Below, in pieces: positions 1-9,067 of a DNA stretch of 64,000 bases. The position numbers and the translations under genes were made by a program. The stretch lies in the NCBI RefSeq assembly GCF_008064635.1, contig NZ_VRYZ01000005.1:310001-374000 (forward strand), in the 5' to 3' direction. Position 1 is the first letter of the stretch. Every line of letters begins with the position of its first letter. The notes under the pieces are model-generated. The model ran no database searches. It saw nothing but the letters and a program-made list of their open reading frames with translations, and was not told the DNA's origin. The DNA comes from Parahaliea aestuarii. GTDB lineage: Bacteria; Pseudomonadota; Gammaproteobacteria; Pseudomonadales; Halieaceae.

Positions 1-1371
1 CCGGTGCTGTGCCTGGTCGGTCCGCCCGGCGTCGGTAAAACCTCTCTGGGGGAATCACTGGCGCGCGCGACCAACCGCAAGTTTGTGCGCATGGCCCTGG
101 GTGGCGTGCGTGACGAGGCCGAGATTCGCGGCCACAGACGCACCTATATCGGTTCCATGCCCGGCAAACTGCTGCAGAAAATGGCCAAGGCCGGAGTGCG
201 CAATCCGCTGTTCCTGCTGGACGAAATCGACAAGATGGGCATGGATCATCGCGGCGACCCGGCTTCAGCGTTGCTGGAAGTCCTGGACCCCGAGCAGAAC
301 CACGCGTTCAACGACCATTACCTGGAGGTGGATTACGACCTCTCCGATGTGATGTTTGTCTGCACCTCCAACACCATGAATATCCCCGGCCCGCTACTGG
401 ACCGGATGGAAGTCATCCGTATCCCCGGTTATACCGAAGACGAGAAGGTCAATATCGCGCTGCGCTATCTGCTGCCCAAGCAAATCAAGCAGAACGGCTT
501 GAAGAAGGGCGAAATCGAGGTGCCGGAAGCGACCCTTCTCGACATTATTCGTTACTACACCCGCGAGGCCGGCGTGCGCGCCCTTGAGCGCGAGATCGCC
601 AAGCTCTGTCGCAAGATCGTCAAGGCCATTGCCCTGGAGCAGCAGGGCGACAGTGCCGTCGTTGAACGGGACATGCTGGCGGATTTGCTGGGGGTGCGGA
701 AATTCAACTACGGCATCGCCGAGGAAGAGAACAAGATCGGCCAGGTGACCGGCCTGGCCTGGACGTCTGTCGGTGGTGAGTTACTGACCATCGAAGCCGT
801 GTCGGTGGCCGGCAAGGGGCGCCACGTCAAAACCGGTTCCCTCGGTGATGTGATGCAAGAATCGATACAGGCTGCTACCACCGTGGTGCGCAGTCGCTCC
901 CAGTTGCTGGGTATCAACGCCAGTTACCACGAGAAGCACGATGTGCATATTCACGTGCCGGAAGGGGCGACACCGAAGGACGGCCCCAGCGCCGGTATTG
1001 CCATGTGTACGGCGCTGGTCTCAGTCTGTACCGGTATTGCAGTGCGCGCCGATGTCGCCATGACGGGAGAGATCACCCTGCGCGGGGAAGTGTTACCGAT
1101 CGGTGGGTTGAAGGAAAAACTGCTGGCAGCGCGTCGCGGCGGCATAAAGACCGTGATCATTCCGAAAGAGAATGAGCGCGACTTGAAAGAGGTGCCTGAC
1201 AATATCAAGGCGCACCTGGATATCCGGCCGGTCAAGTGGATTGATGAAGTGCTGACCATCGCGCTGGAGCAGATGCCGGAGCCCCTGAGTGACGAAGAGT
1301 ACCTCGCCGGCACGATGGCGGCGGGCAAAGACGACGAACAGAGCGAGCAAAACCGGATAAATACGCATTAA
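1..1371 (+). CDS. lon: ATP-dependent protease Lon, C-terminal part (5' end outside window)
   Basis: Lon is a cytoplasmic AAA+ serine protease that degrades misfolded and regulatory proteins. The window opens inside the ATPase domain, a few residues before the Walker A motif GPPGVGKT (in-window residues 7-14). Walker B (FLLDEID) follows. The C-terminal protease domain carries the catalytic dyad in KDGPSAG (Ser330) and GGLKEKL (Lys373). Their spacing of 43 equals that of E. coli Ser679/Lys722. About 350 N-terminal residues are missing because of the window edge, not a truncation. The hupB gene follows, the usual lon-hupB-ppiD order. Identity is certain. Confidence 0.98.
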   Translation, partial: PVLCLVGPPGVGKTSLGESLARATNRKFVRMALGGVRDEAEIRGHRRTYIGSMPGKLLQKMAKAGVRNPLFLLDEIDKMGMDHRGDPASALLEVLDPEQNHAFNDHYLEVDYDLSDVMFVCTSNTMNIPGPLLDRMEVIRIPGYTEDEKVNIALRYLLPKQIKQNGLKKGEIEVPEATLLDIIRYYTREAGVRALEREIAKLCRKIVKAIALEQQGDSAVVERDMLADLLGVRKFNYGIAEEENKIGQVTGLAWTSVGGELLTIEAVSVAGKGRHVKTGSLGDVMQESIQAATTVVRSRSQLLGINASYHEKHDVHIHVPEGATPKDGPSAGIAMCTALVSVCTGIAVRADVAMTGEITLRGEVLPIGGLKEKLLAARRGGIKTVIIPKENERDLKEVPDNIKAHLDIRPVKWIDEVLTIALEQMPEPLSDEEYLAGTMAAGKDDEQSEQNRINTH

Positions 1372-1385
1372 AACGAGGCTTCCGG

Positions 1386-1413
1386 TTGACCCAATTCCAA
1401 GCTCTGGTATAAA
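1386..1413 (+). promoter_or_regulatory. Probable sigma70 promoter of hupB
   Basis: TTGACC (1386-1391) and TATAAA (1408-1413) are separated by 16 bp in the lon-hupB gap. Both are one mismatch from consensus. This would give hupB its own transcription separate from lon, with a leader of about 170 nt. Read from sequence only. Confidence 0.55.
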
Positions 1414-1590
1414 GTCAGCCGACTGATCAGGCGGCTACCCCCGGTAGCTTTTAGCCCGATATCTGTAGGGTTTCCGGCGACGCGCCAGGTCGTGCCGCCA
1501 ACCGCAGCAGCAGCCGAACAAACAACTGATTCGCCCCCGCAAGTCGGGGGCTCATCCAAAACGCCACCTATAAATTCCAAGGGGATAAGT

Positions 1591-1866
1591 GTGAACAAGA
1601 CCGAACTCATTGATGCCATCGCCGCCGCCGCCGACCTGCCGAAAGCTTCTGCAGGCCGTGCGCTGGATGCCGTGGTAGACAGCATTACCGAAGCCCTCGC
1701 CAAAGGCGAGCAGGTTTCACTGGTTGGCTTTGGCACCTTCGCCGTCAAGCCGCGTGCAGCCCGTGAAGGCCGCAACCCGCAAACCGGCGCCACCATCCAG
1801 ATCGCCGCTTCCAACGTCCCCGGCTTCAAGGCTGGCAAGGCGCTGAAAGACGCGGTAAACGCCTGA
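1591..1866 (+). CDS. hupB: DNA-binding protein HU-beta
   Basis: HU is a small nucleoid-associated protein that binds and bends DNA as a dimer. The GTG at 1591 is preceded by an AAGGGG ribosome-binding site and gives 91 aa, the normal family length. An upstream in-frame extension to 1492 would add 33 non-HU residues and is not used. The protein begins [11 protein letters not shown], and the beta-arm motif GRNPQTG carries the DNA-intercalating proline at position 63. It lies between lon and ppiD, with its own probable promoter and a strong terminator. Confidence 0.97.
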   Translation: MNKTELIDAIAAAADLPKASAGRALDAVVDSITEALAKGEQVSLVGFGTFAVKPRAAREGRNPQTGATIQIAASNVPGFKAGKALKDAVNA

Positions 1867-1924
1867 TTACGGCGTTCCCCAGCAAGCCGCTGGCAGGAAC
1901 TCCCGAAGGGTAGAACACAGAAAG

Positions 1925-1948
1925 GCGCACGTTTACGTGCGCTTTTTT
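1925..1948 (+). terminator. Rho-independent terminator of hupB
   Basis: Perfect 8-bp stem GCGCACGT / ACGTGCGC with a 2-nt loop, followed directly by six T residues, 58 nt after the hupB stop. It separates hupB from ppiD. Confidence 0.9.
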
Positions 1949-2041
1949 GTATTTGAATGACAGGGCGCGCACCGGGTTACCGGCAAGCCGCCGGGCTGCT
2001 GCGGCAGTCGTTTACGTTGAAGTCCATCGGATTACACTCCC

Positions 2042-3922
2042 ATGCTGCAAGATATTCGCCAGAACGTTCAGGGCACCGCGGCCAAGGTCGTGGTGTGGGT
2101 TATTGTCGTTTCCTTCGCCCTCTTTGGCATCGAATCCATACTCCTCGGCGGCAGTAGCTCGGGGGTCGCCGAAGTGAATGGCGAGGAAATCAGCCCGATG
2201 GAGGTGCAGCAGGTGGTGAATACCCAGCAGCGCCAGCTGATCTCCATGTTCGGCGAGAACATCGATCCAGCGATGCTGGACGAGCAGCGCCTGAGCAACC
2301 AGGCACTGCAGAGCATCATTGGCCGGCGCCTGCTGGTGCAGTCTGCCACCGAGATGAATCTGGCTGTGTCCGACACGGAAATGGGGCGACTCATCAGTGG
2401 CATGGAACAGTTCCAGATCAACGGCCAGTTCTCGCCCGAGCTGTACAAAAGCACTCTGGCACAGGCTGGTTATACACCGGCTTCCTTCAAGCAGACACTG
2501 CAGCAGGATATTCTGGTCAATCAGTTGCGCAGCGGTTTGCCCGGCAGTGAGTTTTCCACCCCTGCCGAGCGGGAGCTGGCGGCGCGCATCGTTGCCGAAC
2601 AGCGCGATATACGCTACCTGACGGTTCCGCTGGCGGCGGTGGAGGCGGGCGTCTCCGTGAGCGACGAAGAGATTGCGGCCTATTACAATGCCAACGAGTC
2701 ATCGTTCTACAGCGACGAGAGCGTAACTCTCAGCTATATCGAATTGCGGGCGTCTGATTTTACTGCCCCGGTTGACGAAGATGACTTGCTGGCCATGTAC
2801 GAGCAGGAAAAGAGCGGCTATCAGTACCAGACTGAAAACCGTGTTTCCCATATCCTGCTGACCCAGGGTGAAGACGAAAGCGATGCCGATTACGCCGCGC
2901 GTATTGCCGACGTGCAAAAGCAGCTGAATGAAGGCGGTGACTTTGCGGCCCTCGCAGAAAGTGCCTCTGATGATATCGGTTCCGCCAGCGCCGGCGGTGA
3001 TCTCGGTTACAGTGCCGGCGACGCCTTCCCCGAGGCCATGGAAGAAGCCATTGCCAGCCTGGAGTTGAACACTGTGTCCGAGCCGGTAGCCACCGACGCC
3101 GGCACCCATTTTATCGTGGTGACCGAACGCCGCGAAGGCGAGGCCCCGAGCTTTGCCGAAATGCGCCCGGAACTGGAGCAGCGTGTGCAGGAGCGCGAGT
3201 CCCAGGCTGCATTGCTGAGTACTGTGGAAACGCTCCGCGATCTCGCCTTCAACGCCCAGAGCCTGGCCGGCCCGGCGACGGAACTTGAGCTTGAAGTGCG
3301 TACCAGTGATCCGGTGACGCGCAATCAGGCAGAGGGCCTTTTTGCCAATCCGGCACTGCTTGCCGCGGCTTTCTCCGAAGACGTACTGGAGATGGGGCAC
3401 AATAGCGAAGTGTTTGAACTCGCCCCCGATCATTTCGTTGCCTTGCGGGTAGAAGAACATCGGGAGCCGGAGCTGCAACCGCTGGAATCTGTGCGCGATG
3501 AGATTGCCGTGACGCTGCGCGATCAGCAGGCTCGGGCAGCCGTTGCCAGAATTGCGGAACAGGCCGTGGCACGCCTGCGTGCCGGCGGCAGTGTTGAAGC
3601 TGTGGCGGAAGCGCTGGGTTTTGAATGGCAGGTTGAAATTGGCGCCCAGCGGGATTCCGGTATGCTCAATCCCGCTCTCGCCGATGCCGCCTTTGCATTG
3701 CGCGCGCCGCCTGAAGGTGAACGAGTTGCCGACTACACCATGACGCCCACGGGTGATGCGCTGGTCTACGAAGTATCGCGCGTCGCGCCGGGTAAACTCG
3801 GCGAATTGCCGGCGGCAAGGCAGGCGCAGATCAGCCAGCTGGTGGACGGTGAGCACGGCGTTCTGGTGCAGGAGGAGTTTCGACGCGAGCTGCGCGAGCA
3901 GGCGGACATCACTGTTTATTAA
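2042..3922 (+). CDS. ppiD: Periplasmic folding chaperone / peptidyl-prolyl isomerase PpiD
   Basis: PpiD is an inner-membrane-anchored periplasmic chaperone that acts near the Sec translocon. The 626-aa product has a short cytoplasmic N-terminus (MLQDIRQNVQ), one membrane segment at about residues 15-35, a SurA-like N-terminal region, and a parvulin-type PpiC domain at about 262-362 that starts NRVSHILL and contains GGDLGY. A long C-terminal region follows. Length and domain order match the family (E. coli about 620 aa). The ATG at 2042 fits because the membrane anchor follows immediately. It is downstream of hupB but separated from it by a terminator. Confidence 0.95.
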   Translation: MLQDIRQNVQGTAAKVVVWVIVVSFALFGIESILLGGSSSGVAEVNGEEISPMEVQQVVNTQQRQLISMFGENIDPAMLDEQRLSNQALQSIIGRRLLVQSATEMNLAVSDTEMGRLISGMEQFQINGQFSPELYKSTLAQAGYTPASFKQTLQQDILVNQLRSGLPGSEFSTPAERELAARIVAEQRDIRYLTVPLAAVEAGVSVSDEEIAAYYNANESSFYSDESVTLSYIELRASDFTAPVDEDDLLAMYEQEKSGYQYQTENRVSHILLTQGEDESDADYAARIADVQKQLNEGGDFAALAESASDDIGSASAGGDLGYSAGDAFPEAMEEAIASLELNTVSEPVATDAGTHFIVVTERREGEAPSFAEMRPELEQRVQERESQAALLSTVETLRDLAFNAQSLAGPATELELEVRTSDPVTRNQAEGLFANPALLAAAFSEDVLEMGHNSEVFELAPDHFVALRVEEHREPELQPLESVRDEIAVTLRDQQARAAVARIAEQAVARLRAGGSVEAVAEALGFEWQVEIGAQRDSGMLNPALADAAFALRAPPEGERVADYTMTPTGDALVYEVSRVAPGKLGELPAARQAQISQLVDGEHGVLVQEEFRRELREQADITVY

Positions 3923-3966
3923 ACAAACGCCACTCCTATAAGAGAAGAGACAGGGACGTAGTCAAC

Positions 3967-5151
3967 ATGGCCAAGCGCATTCTTACCCTCAACCAGATTT
4001 CAGTACTCGGTCTGGAGCGGCTGCCCCGCGACAGCTACGAGATAGCCAGTGAGTTTGCTCATCCCGACGCCATTCTGCTGCGCAGCCACAAGCTCCAGGC
4101 GGACGATATCGCCGACAGCGTACTGGGCATTGCCCGCGCCGGGGCCGGTGTCAACAACATTCCCGTTGTGGAGTGTACGCGCCGCGGCATCCCGGTTTTC
4201 AACACCCCCGGGGCGAATGCCAATGCGGTAAAGGAACTGGTGGCTGCGGGCCTGTTACTCGGTTCCCGGGGTATTCTTGAGGGCAGCGACTATGTCGACA
4301 CCCTGGCGGGCGTAACGGACAAAGCCGAATTGAATCGCACCCTGGAAGCCCAGAAAAAGCAGTTCAAGGGCAGTGAACTTTACGGTAAACGCCTCGGCGT
4401 AGTGGGCCTTGGCGCCATCGGCTCGCTGGTCGCGGAAATGGCCCTGACCCTGGGTATGGAAGTGATGGGCTATGATCCGGCCCTGTCGGTCGATGCGGCC
4501 TGGCGCCTGCCCAGCGAAGTGAAGAAGGCCGATACACTGTCAGCCCTGTTCTCCCGCTGCGACTACATCAGCCTGCACCTGCCGGTACTGGACTCCACCC
4601 GCGACCTGGTCAATAGCGAGCTCCTGGGCGCCATGCAGCCACATGCCTGCCTGCTCAACTTTGCCCGCCAGGAAATCGTTGACGAGGCCGCGTTGGTAGG
4701 CGCGCTGGACAAAAAACAGTTGCGCAAGTACATCGCCGATTTCCCCTCGCCGGCGCTGATAGGCCGCAAGGATGTCATTCTGACACCGCATATCGGCGCC
4801 AGTACCGACGAGGCGGAGGACAACTGCGCGGTGATGGCGGTAGAACAGCTGAGGGATTTTCTCGAGAACGGCAATATCCGCAACTCGGTGAACTTTCCCA
4901 CCCTGCAACTGGAGCGGGTCAGTGGCTGCCGCCTGGCAGTGACCAACAGCAATGTGCCGAAAATTCTCGGCAGCGTATTGGCCCTTCTGGCTGACGAAAA
5001 CATTAACGTTATCGACATGTTGAACAAGAGCCGCGAGGAAGTGGCCTACAACCTGATCGATATCGATACCACACCGAGCACCGAATTGCTGGAAACCATG
5101 CGCAATCTCGACGGCGTCACCAGCGTGCGCCTGATTGGCAGCTGCGCCTGA
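3967..5151 (+). CDS. serA: D-3-phosphoglycerate dehydrogenase-like protein with ACT domain
   Basis: Predicted to oxidise 3-phosphoglycerate, the first step of serine synthesis. The 394-aa protein has a D-2-hydroxyacid dehydrogenase fold with an NAD-binding loop (GVVGLGAIGS), the catalytic Arg in FARQEIVDE (Arg234) and the catalytic His in TPHIGAST (His275). A C-terminal ACT domain from about residue 320 suggests allosteric control. The segment between Arg and His reads DFPSPALIG (258-266), where relatives usually carry an acidic residue of the His-Glu relay; I see none. The gene lies 44 nt after ppiD and ends 10 nt from the convergent YiiX-like gene. The family is sure; the exact substrate is less so. 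Confidence 0.85.
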   Translation: MAKRILTLNQISVLGLERLPRDSYEIASEFAHPDAILLRSHKLQADDIADSVLGIARAGAGVNNIPVVECTRRGIPVFNTPGANANAVKELVAAGLLLGSRGILEGSDYVDTLAGVTDKAELNRTLEAQKKQFKGSELYGKRLGVVGLGAIGSLVAEMALTLGMEVMGYDPALSVDAAWRLPSEVKKADTLSALFSRCDYISLHLPVLDSTRDLVNSELLGAMQPHACLLNFARQEIVDEAALVGALDKKQLRKYIADFPSPALIGRKDVILTPHIGASTDEAEDNCAVMAVEQLRDFLENGNIRNSVNFPTLQLERVSGCRLAVTNSNVPKILGSVLALLADENINVIDMLNKSREEVAYNLIDIDTTPSTELLETMRNLDGVTSVRLIGSCA

Positions 5152-5161
5152 GGCGGCTGCT

Positions 5162-6013
5162 TCAGGCCTCGTCCGCCGCCGGCTCCGCCGGCAGATCTTC
5201 TCCCACGGAAACATAGAGTCCCCGTTCATCTTCATTCAGCTCGCCGGTGCCACTCCAGGGCAGCAGGCGCTGGTCACTGTAGGCGTGAAAATCAAGGAAT
5301 GGGTACTTGATGATGTCGAAGTACGGTGAGTAGTCAAAGTCACTCGGTGTACACAACTTCGGATTGCGCATGTAGAGCTTGTAGCGCTCGCCCTCCAGCC
5401 GCTTTACCAGTGGCAGAATGGGAAACTGGATGCTGCCAAAGGCCTCGGCGATCATGGTGGAGCACACCGTGTGCGTGGTTTTCCCCGGATTGGTCTTGAA
5501 CAGGCTGGAGCGCCAGCGTCTCGGCAGGACCCACCAGGGAAACAGGAAGCGGGCGAGATCGAAAATCTGCCGCACGTCGTAGGCCGTGCCGAGGCGACCG
5601 ATGGCGTAGGCGATCACCTGCTGGCTGTCGTGGTAGCCGAGGTTGCGCGGGCGGCAGATTCGCAGGTGCTCTTCTTCATAGACGGTCAGTGGGCGCACTA
5701 TGGTGCCCATGCCAAGCTCGCTCTCGATTATCAGCTGCTTGTCGGCGGTGCCGATGTAGTGCTGGCGCAGCAGGTCCCGCAGCAGCGGGTTTTCCAGGTC
5801 GTGCAGGCGGCCGATATAGAGCGCCGCGTGTGACCAGCTACTCTGGGTGATGAGCTTGATCACCTCGCTGACGCGGGAGCGTCCCTCCACCAGAATCACG
5901 TCGCAGGGCTTGACCTCGTGGCGAATCCTTTCAAAGTCACTCAGTGGCGTGCTCGGGAGCGGGCGTTTGTGTTGCAGCCACCGAATGACGGCTTTGCGCA
6001 TCCAGCTGATCAT
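5162..6013 (-). CDS. YiiX/YaeF-like permuted NlpC/P60 (papain-like) hydrolase
   Basis: This family has a circularly permuted NlpC/P60 cysteine-hydrolase fold and is thought to act on amide bonds in cell-wall or lipid-linked substrates; the real substrate is unknown. The 283-aa protein shows the permuted order: His first (WSHAALYIG, His62), an acidic stretch (ESELGMG), then Cys (TVCSTMIAEAF, Cys184). I see no classical signal peptide, so it may be cytoplasmic or membrane-associated. It is divergent from the DUF1285 gene across 53 bp and convergent with the dehydrogenase gene. Confidence 0.75.
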   Translation of the reverse strand: MISWMRKAVIRWLQHKRPLPSTPLSDFERIRHEVKPCDVILVEGRSRVSEVIKLITQSSWSHAALYIGRLHDLENPLLRDLLRQHYIGTADKQLIIESELGMGTIVRPLTVYEEEHLRICRPRNLGYHDSQQVIAYAIGRLGTAYDVRQIFDLARFLFPWWVLPRRWRSSLFKTNPGKTTHTVCSTMIAEAFGSIQFPILPLVKRLEGERYKLYMRNPKLCTPSDFDYSPYFDIIKYPFLDFHAYSDQRLLPWSGTGELNEDERGLYVSVGEDLPAEPAADEA

Positions 6014-6066
6014 ACCGTCCTTCGTAAATCGCTATACTCTGTCCTTATAACGCAGCGGGAGTTTCT

Positions 6067-6615
6067 ATGCCAGCCTCGAACAAAACCGGACGCGATTTGG
6101 ACACACTGCAAGACCAGGTGAAAGCCGGTCGCAATTTTGATGAGCCACCACTGGAAAAATGGCATCCGCCATTGAGCGGTGAAATCGATATTGTGATTCG
6201 CAGCGACGGCAGCTGGTGGCACGAGGGCGACCCCATCGAGCGACCCGAGATTGTGCGCCTGTTTGCCACTATTCTGCGGCGCGAGGACGATGGTGAGTAC
6301 TACCTGGTGACGCCGGGGGAGAAGTGGCGCCTGCAGGTTGAATCGCATCCTTTGCTGATTACGGAGATCGATCGCGTGGGTGATGAGCTCGTGGCGACGC
6401 TCAATACGGGCAAACGCGTTGTGCTGGACCGGGAGCACGGGCTGTTTCTGGATCCGGACTGCGAGGGTGTTGCCGGCATTCAGCTCAATCACGGGCTGAC
6501 GGCGCTCTGTAGTCGGGCGGCGTGGTATCGGCTGGTGGAGATGGCAGAGGGGGAGGGTGATGAGCTGTTGGTGTGGAGTGGAGATGTGAGTTGGAGTTTG
6601 GTGGGTAATGACTAG
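6067..6615 (+). CDS. DUF1285 family protein
   Basis: A 182-aa soluble protein of a conserved proteobacterial family with no established role. Recognisable pieces are PPLEKWHPPLSGEID near residue 30, IRSDGSWWHEGDPI near 50 and YYLVTPGEKWRL near 80. The ATG at 6067 is preceded by a GGGAG ribosome-binding site. It has no partner on its own strand: it is divergent from the YiiX-like gene and faces the ETF-QO gene across a repeat-filled gap. The family call is confident; no function is proposed. Confidence 0.8.
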   Translation: MPASNKTGRDLDTLQDQVKAGRNFDEPPLEKWHPPLSGEIDIVIRSDGSWWHEGDPIERPEIVRLFATILRREDDGEYYLVTPGEKWRLQVESHPLLITEIDRVGDELVATLNTGKRVVLDREHGLFLDPDCEGVAGIQLNHGLTALCSRAAWYRLVEMAEGEGDELLVWSGDVSWSLVGND

Positions 6616-6650
6616 CAGAGCGATGCTGGCTTCGTTTTAAAGAACGTTGG

Positions 6651-6788
6651 CGGGTTACGGTCGGGGTAGCCCTTTCGCGAACCGCCAAAAAGCAGACGTC
6701 CATGTCAGGCTCGACGTGCCGAATGCGGCCCAACCCATCCATGGGCGCCGACGTTCGCTACAGGGCTACCCCAACCGCGCCCCTTCGA
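6651..6788 (+). repeat. Intergenic palindromic repeat, copy A1
   Basis: Shares about 97 of 101 core positions with copy A2 (10837-10974). Terminal arms at 6654-6673 and 6762-6781 are inverted repeats, the inner 11 bp (GGGGTAGCCCT / AGGGCTACCCC) perfectly. The left half (CCGCCAAAAAGC, then TCCATGTCAGGCT) reappears reverse-complemented in copies B1-B3. The unit ends with CTTCGA. It lies 36 nt after the DUF1285 stop. No coding capacity is credible. Confidence 0.85.
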
Positions 6789-6875
6789 TTTAGACGTAGG
6801 AGTGCTTGCCTCTTACGTAGAAACCGACATTCAGATTTGTGCCTGAATCAGGTGGGAGTTTTGCAGAAGTTCTGG

Positions 6876-7015
6876 TCGAAGGCTTGTGATGCCGGTGGCC
6901 CTGGAGCAAATGTAGGCGCACAGGACGTGCGCCTACAAGCCTGACATGGATGTCCGCTTTTTGGCGGTTTGCGCAAGGGCCACCGGCATCGCGAGCCGCC
7001 ACCAGCCGTAAGACG
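6876..7015 (-). repeat. Intergenic palindromic repeat, copy B1 (opposite orientation)
   Basis: Perfect 15-bp arms (6888-6902 and 6976-6990) enclose an inner perfect 11-bp hairpin, TGTAGGCGCAC / GTGCGCCTACA (6911-6921, 6927-6937). Read on the minus strand, it shares with copy A2 the left end (a 14-bp block, complement of 7002-7015), the core GCCAAAAAGCGG and the right boundary AAGCCTTCGA. With A1 it brackets an 87-bp spacer (6789-6875) in which I see nothing. Confidence 0.87.
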
Positions 7016-7043
7016 AAGCTCACGCAAATTAGCACGCAGAAAC

Positions 7044-7067
7044 AAAAAAGCCCGCAAAAGCGAGCTT
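7044..7067 (-). terminator. Terminator of the ETF-QO gene
   Basis: On the minus strand an imperfect stem AGCTCGC / GCGGGCT with a TTTT loop runs straight into six T residues, about 42 nt past the ETF-QO stop. Confidence 0.7.
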
Positions 7068-7108
7068 AGGAAAGAGCAGGGCAGGGCTGCAAAACCCTGC
7101 AAGAAACT

Positions 7109-8761
7109 TCACATGTTCGGGTAATTCGGCCCACCAAACCCTTCCGGCGTCACCCAGACAATATTCTGCGCCGGGTCCTTGATGTCGCAGGTCTTGCAGT
7201 GGACACAGTTCTGGGCATTGATCTGGAAACGCTTGCCGGCCTCATCTTCCACAATCTCGTACACGCCCGCCGGGCAGTAGCGCTGGGCAGGCTCGTCGTA
7301 CATCGGCAGATTCTGCGTCAGCGGAATGTCCGCATCCTTCAGCGTCAGGTGACAGGGCTGGTCTTCCTCGTGGTTCGTGTTCGACAGGAATACCGAGGAC
7401 AGGCGGTCAAAGCTGATCTTGTTGTCAGGCTTCGGGTAAACCGGCTTCTTGCAGTCCGCCGCGGGTTTCAGCGTGGCGTAATCCGGCACCGTGTCGTGCA
7501 GGGTGAAGGGCAGTTTGCCGCCGAAGATATTCTGGTCGATCCACACCATTGCTGACCCCACCAGAGTGCCCAGCTTGTGCATGAAGCCGGAGAAATTGCG
7601 GGTGGCATAGAGCTCTTCATAGAGCCAGGACCCCTTCACCTTGTCCGCGTAGCTGGCCAGATCCTTCGGTGCGCTCTCACCCTGGGCCAGGGCCTCCACC
7701 ACGGCTTCCGCCGCCAGCATGCCGCTCTTCATGGCGGTGTGGTTGCCCTTGATCTTGACGCTGTTCAGGGTGCCGGCGTCGCAGCCGATCAGCAGGCCGC
7801 CGGGGAAGTGCATCTTCGGCAGGGAATTGAGACCGCCCTTGGCGATGGCGCGGGCGCCGTAAGTGAGGCGGGTGCCGCCCTCAAGGTATTTGGCGGTCTC
7901 CGGGTGGTGCTTCCAGCGCTGGAATTCCTGGAAGGGGCTCATGTGCGGATTGGAATAATTGAGGTCCGCGATCAGGCCCAGGTACACCTGATTGTTCTCC
8001 GCGTGGTAGAGGAAGGCACCGCCGCTGGAGCCGGTTTCCTGCAGCGGCCAGCCCAGTCCGTGCACCACCAGGCCGGGCTGGTGCTTGTCAGCGGGAATCT
8101 CCCAGATTTCCTTGAGGCCAATGCCGTAGTGCTGGGGGTCCTTGCCCTCGTCCAGCTTGAGCTTGTCGATCAGCTGTTTGCCGAGGTGGCCGCGGCAACC
8201 TTCGGCAAACAGGGTGTATTTGGCGTGCAGCTCCATGCCCGGCATGTAGCTGTCTTTCTGTTCTCCGCTGGCACTGATGCCCATGTCGCCGGTGGCGATC
8301 CCCTTGACACTGCCATCCTCGTGGTAGAGCACTTCGGCGGCGGCGAAGCCGGGGTAGACTTCCACACCCAGCCCCTCGGCCTGCTCCGCCAGCCAGCGGC
8401 ATACGTTGCCCATGGAGACAATGTAGTTGCCGTCGTTGTGGGTGGGTTTGGGGATGAAGAAATTGGGCAGTTTGATGGCGCTCTTTTCACTCGTGTAGAA
8501 AAAGAAGCGATCCTCGCTGACCTCGGTGGCCAGCGGTGCGCCCAGTTCTTTCCAGTTGGGGAACAGCTCGTTGATGGCGCGGGGTTCCAGCACGGCGCCG
8601 GAGAGAATATGGGCGCCGACTTCGGAGCCTTTCTCCACCACACAGACAGTGATTTCCTGTTCTTTTTCCTGGGCCAGCTGCATGATGCGGCAGGCGGCCG
8701 ACAGTCCTGCAGGTCCGGCGCCGACGATGACTACATCAAATTCCATTGCTTCGCGTTCCAC
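7109..8761 (-). CDS. Electron transfer flavoprotein-ubiquinone oxidoreductase (ETF-QO)
   Basis: This membrane-associated flavoprotein passes electrons from reduced ETF to ubiquinone, linking acyl-CoA dehydrogenases to respiration. The 550-aa product has an N-terminal FAD loop (IVGAGPAGLSAACR) and ends with a ferredoxin-like 4Fe-4S segment (NCVHCKTCDIKDP) and the usual C-terminus GGPNYPNM. I use the GTG at 8761 (MEREAMEFDVV): GAGAGGA lies 7 nt upstream, and Pseudomonas homologues, as I recall, begin MEREYMEFDVV. The next ATG is at 8746. It is divergent from etfBA and ends at its own terminator. Confidence 0.96.
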   Translation of the reverse strand: MEREAMEFDVVIVGAGPAGLSAACRIMQLAQEKEQEITVCVVEKGSEVGAHILSGAVLEPRAINELFPNWKELGAPLATEVSEDRFFFYTSEKSAIKLPNFFIPKPTHNDGNYIVSMGNVCRWLAEQAEGLGVEVYPGFAAAEVLYHEDGSVKGIATGDMGISASGEQKDSYMPGMELHAKYTLFAEGCRGHLGKQLIDKLKLDEGKDPQHYGIGLKEIWEIPADKHQPGLVVHGLGWPLQETGSSGGAFLYHAENNQVYLGLIADLNYSNPHMSPFQEFQRWKHHPETAKYLEGGTRLTYGARAIAKGGLNSLPKMHFPGGLLIGCDAGTLNSVKIKGNHTAMKSGMLAAEAVVEALAQGESAPKDLASYADKVKGSWLYEELYATRNFSGFMHKLGTLVGSAMVWIDQNIFGGKLPFTLHDTVPDYATLKPAADCKKPVYPKPDNKISFDRLSSVFLSNTNHEEDQPCHLTLKDADIPLTQNLPMYDEPAQRYCPAGVYEIVEDEAGKRFQINAQNCVHCKTCDIKDPAQNIVWVTPEGFGGPNYPNM

Positions 8762-9067
8762 AAGCCTGTCCTCTCTGTCGTTGCTCTGTTGTCTTTTTGG
8801 CAGTCGGCGCGGCAGGGGCCGACCCGTGAAAAGGGGCGCAAGTATATAATTTTCAAAGATTAATGGCCATAAAGCCGATGAATGGTACGTATAGCTAAAT
8901 TGACCGTTTGCGTTAACTTCACTGTCGCCTACAGCTATTGACCTCCCCGGTCTTTGGCGGCAACATGTTCCGCCGTTAAATCGCGGGCGCCCGATTTTGG
9001 CCGCTTTCCAGCCGTCTCTTTATCGCCCTTAATTCACCCACTTACGTCTTACTGTGTTGGAGAATCC
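8762..9067. promoter_or_regulatory. Divergent control region between ETF-QO and etfBA
   Basis: This 306-bp gap has no credible gene. It must carry the start signals of both units of the ETF system. An AT-rich patch holds TATAAT on the plus strand (8845-8850), which also reads TATACT-like on the minus strand; neither has a clear -35. GAGAGGA (complement of 8769-8775) serves ETF-QO and GGAG (9059-9062) serves etfB. No operator was recognised. Confidence 0.45.

Noticed and set aside
6702-6944. Open frames inside the repeats, with peptides such as NRQKADIHVRL recurring at 6790-7035, 10782-11003, 10891-11184 and 19722-19928.
   Set aside because: The similarity comes from the repeated DNA, the frames run on both strands, no ribosome-binding sites fit, and arm changes follow base pairing rather than codons.
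7577-8863. 428-aa plus-strand frame opposite ETF-QO.
   Set aside because: Mirror frame of a GC-rich real gene; no family resemblance.
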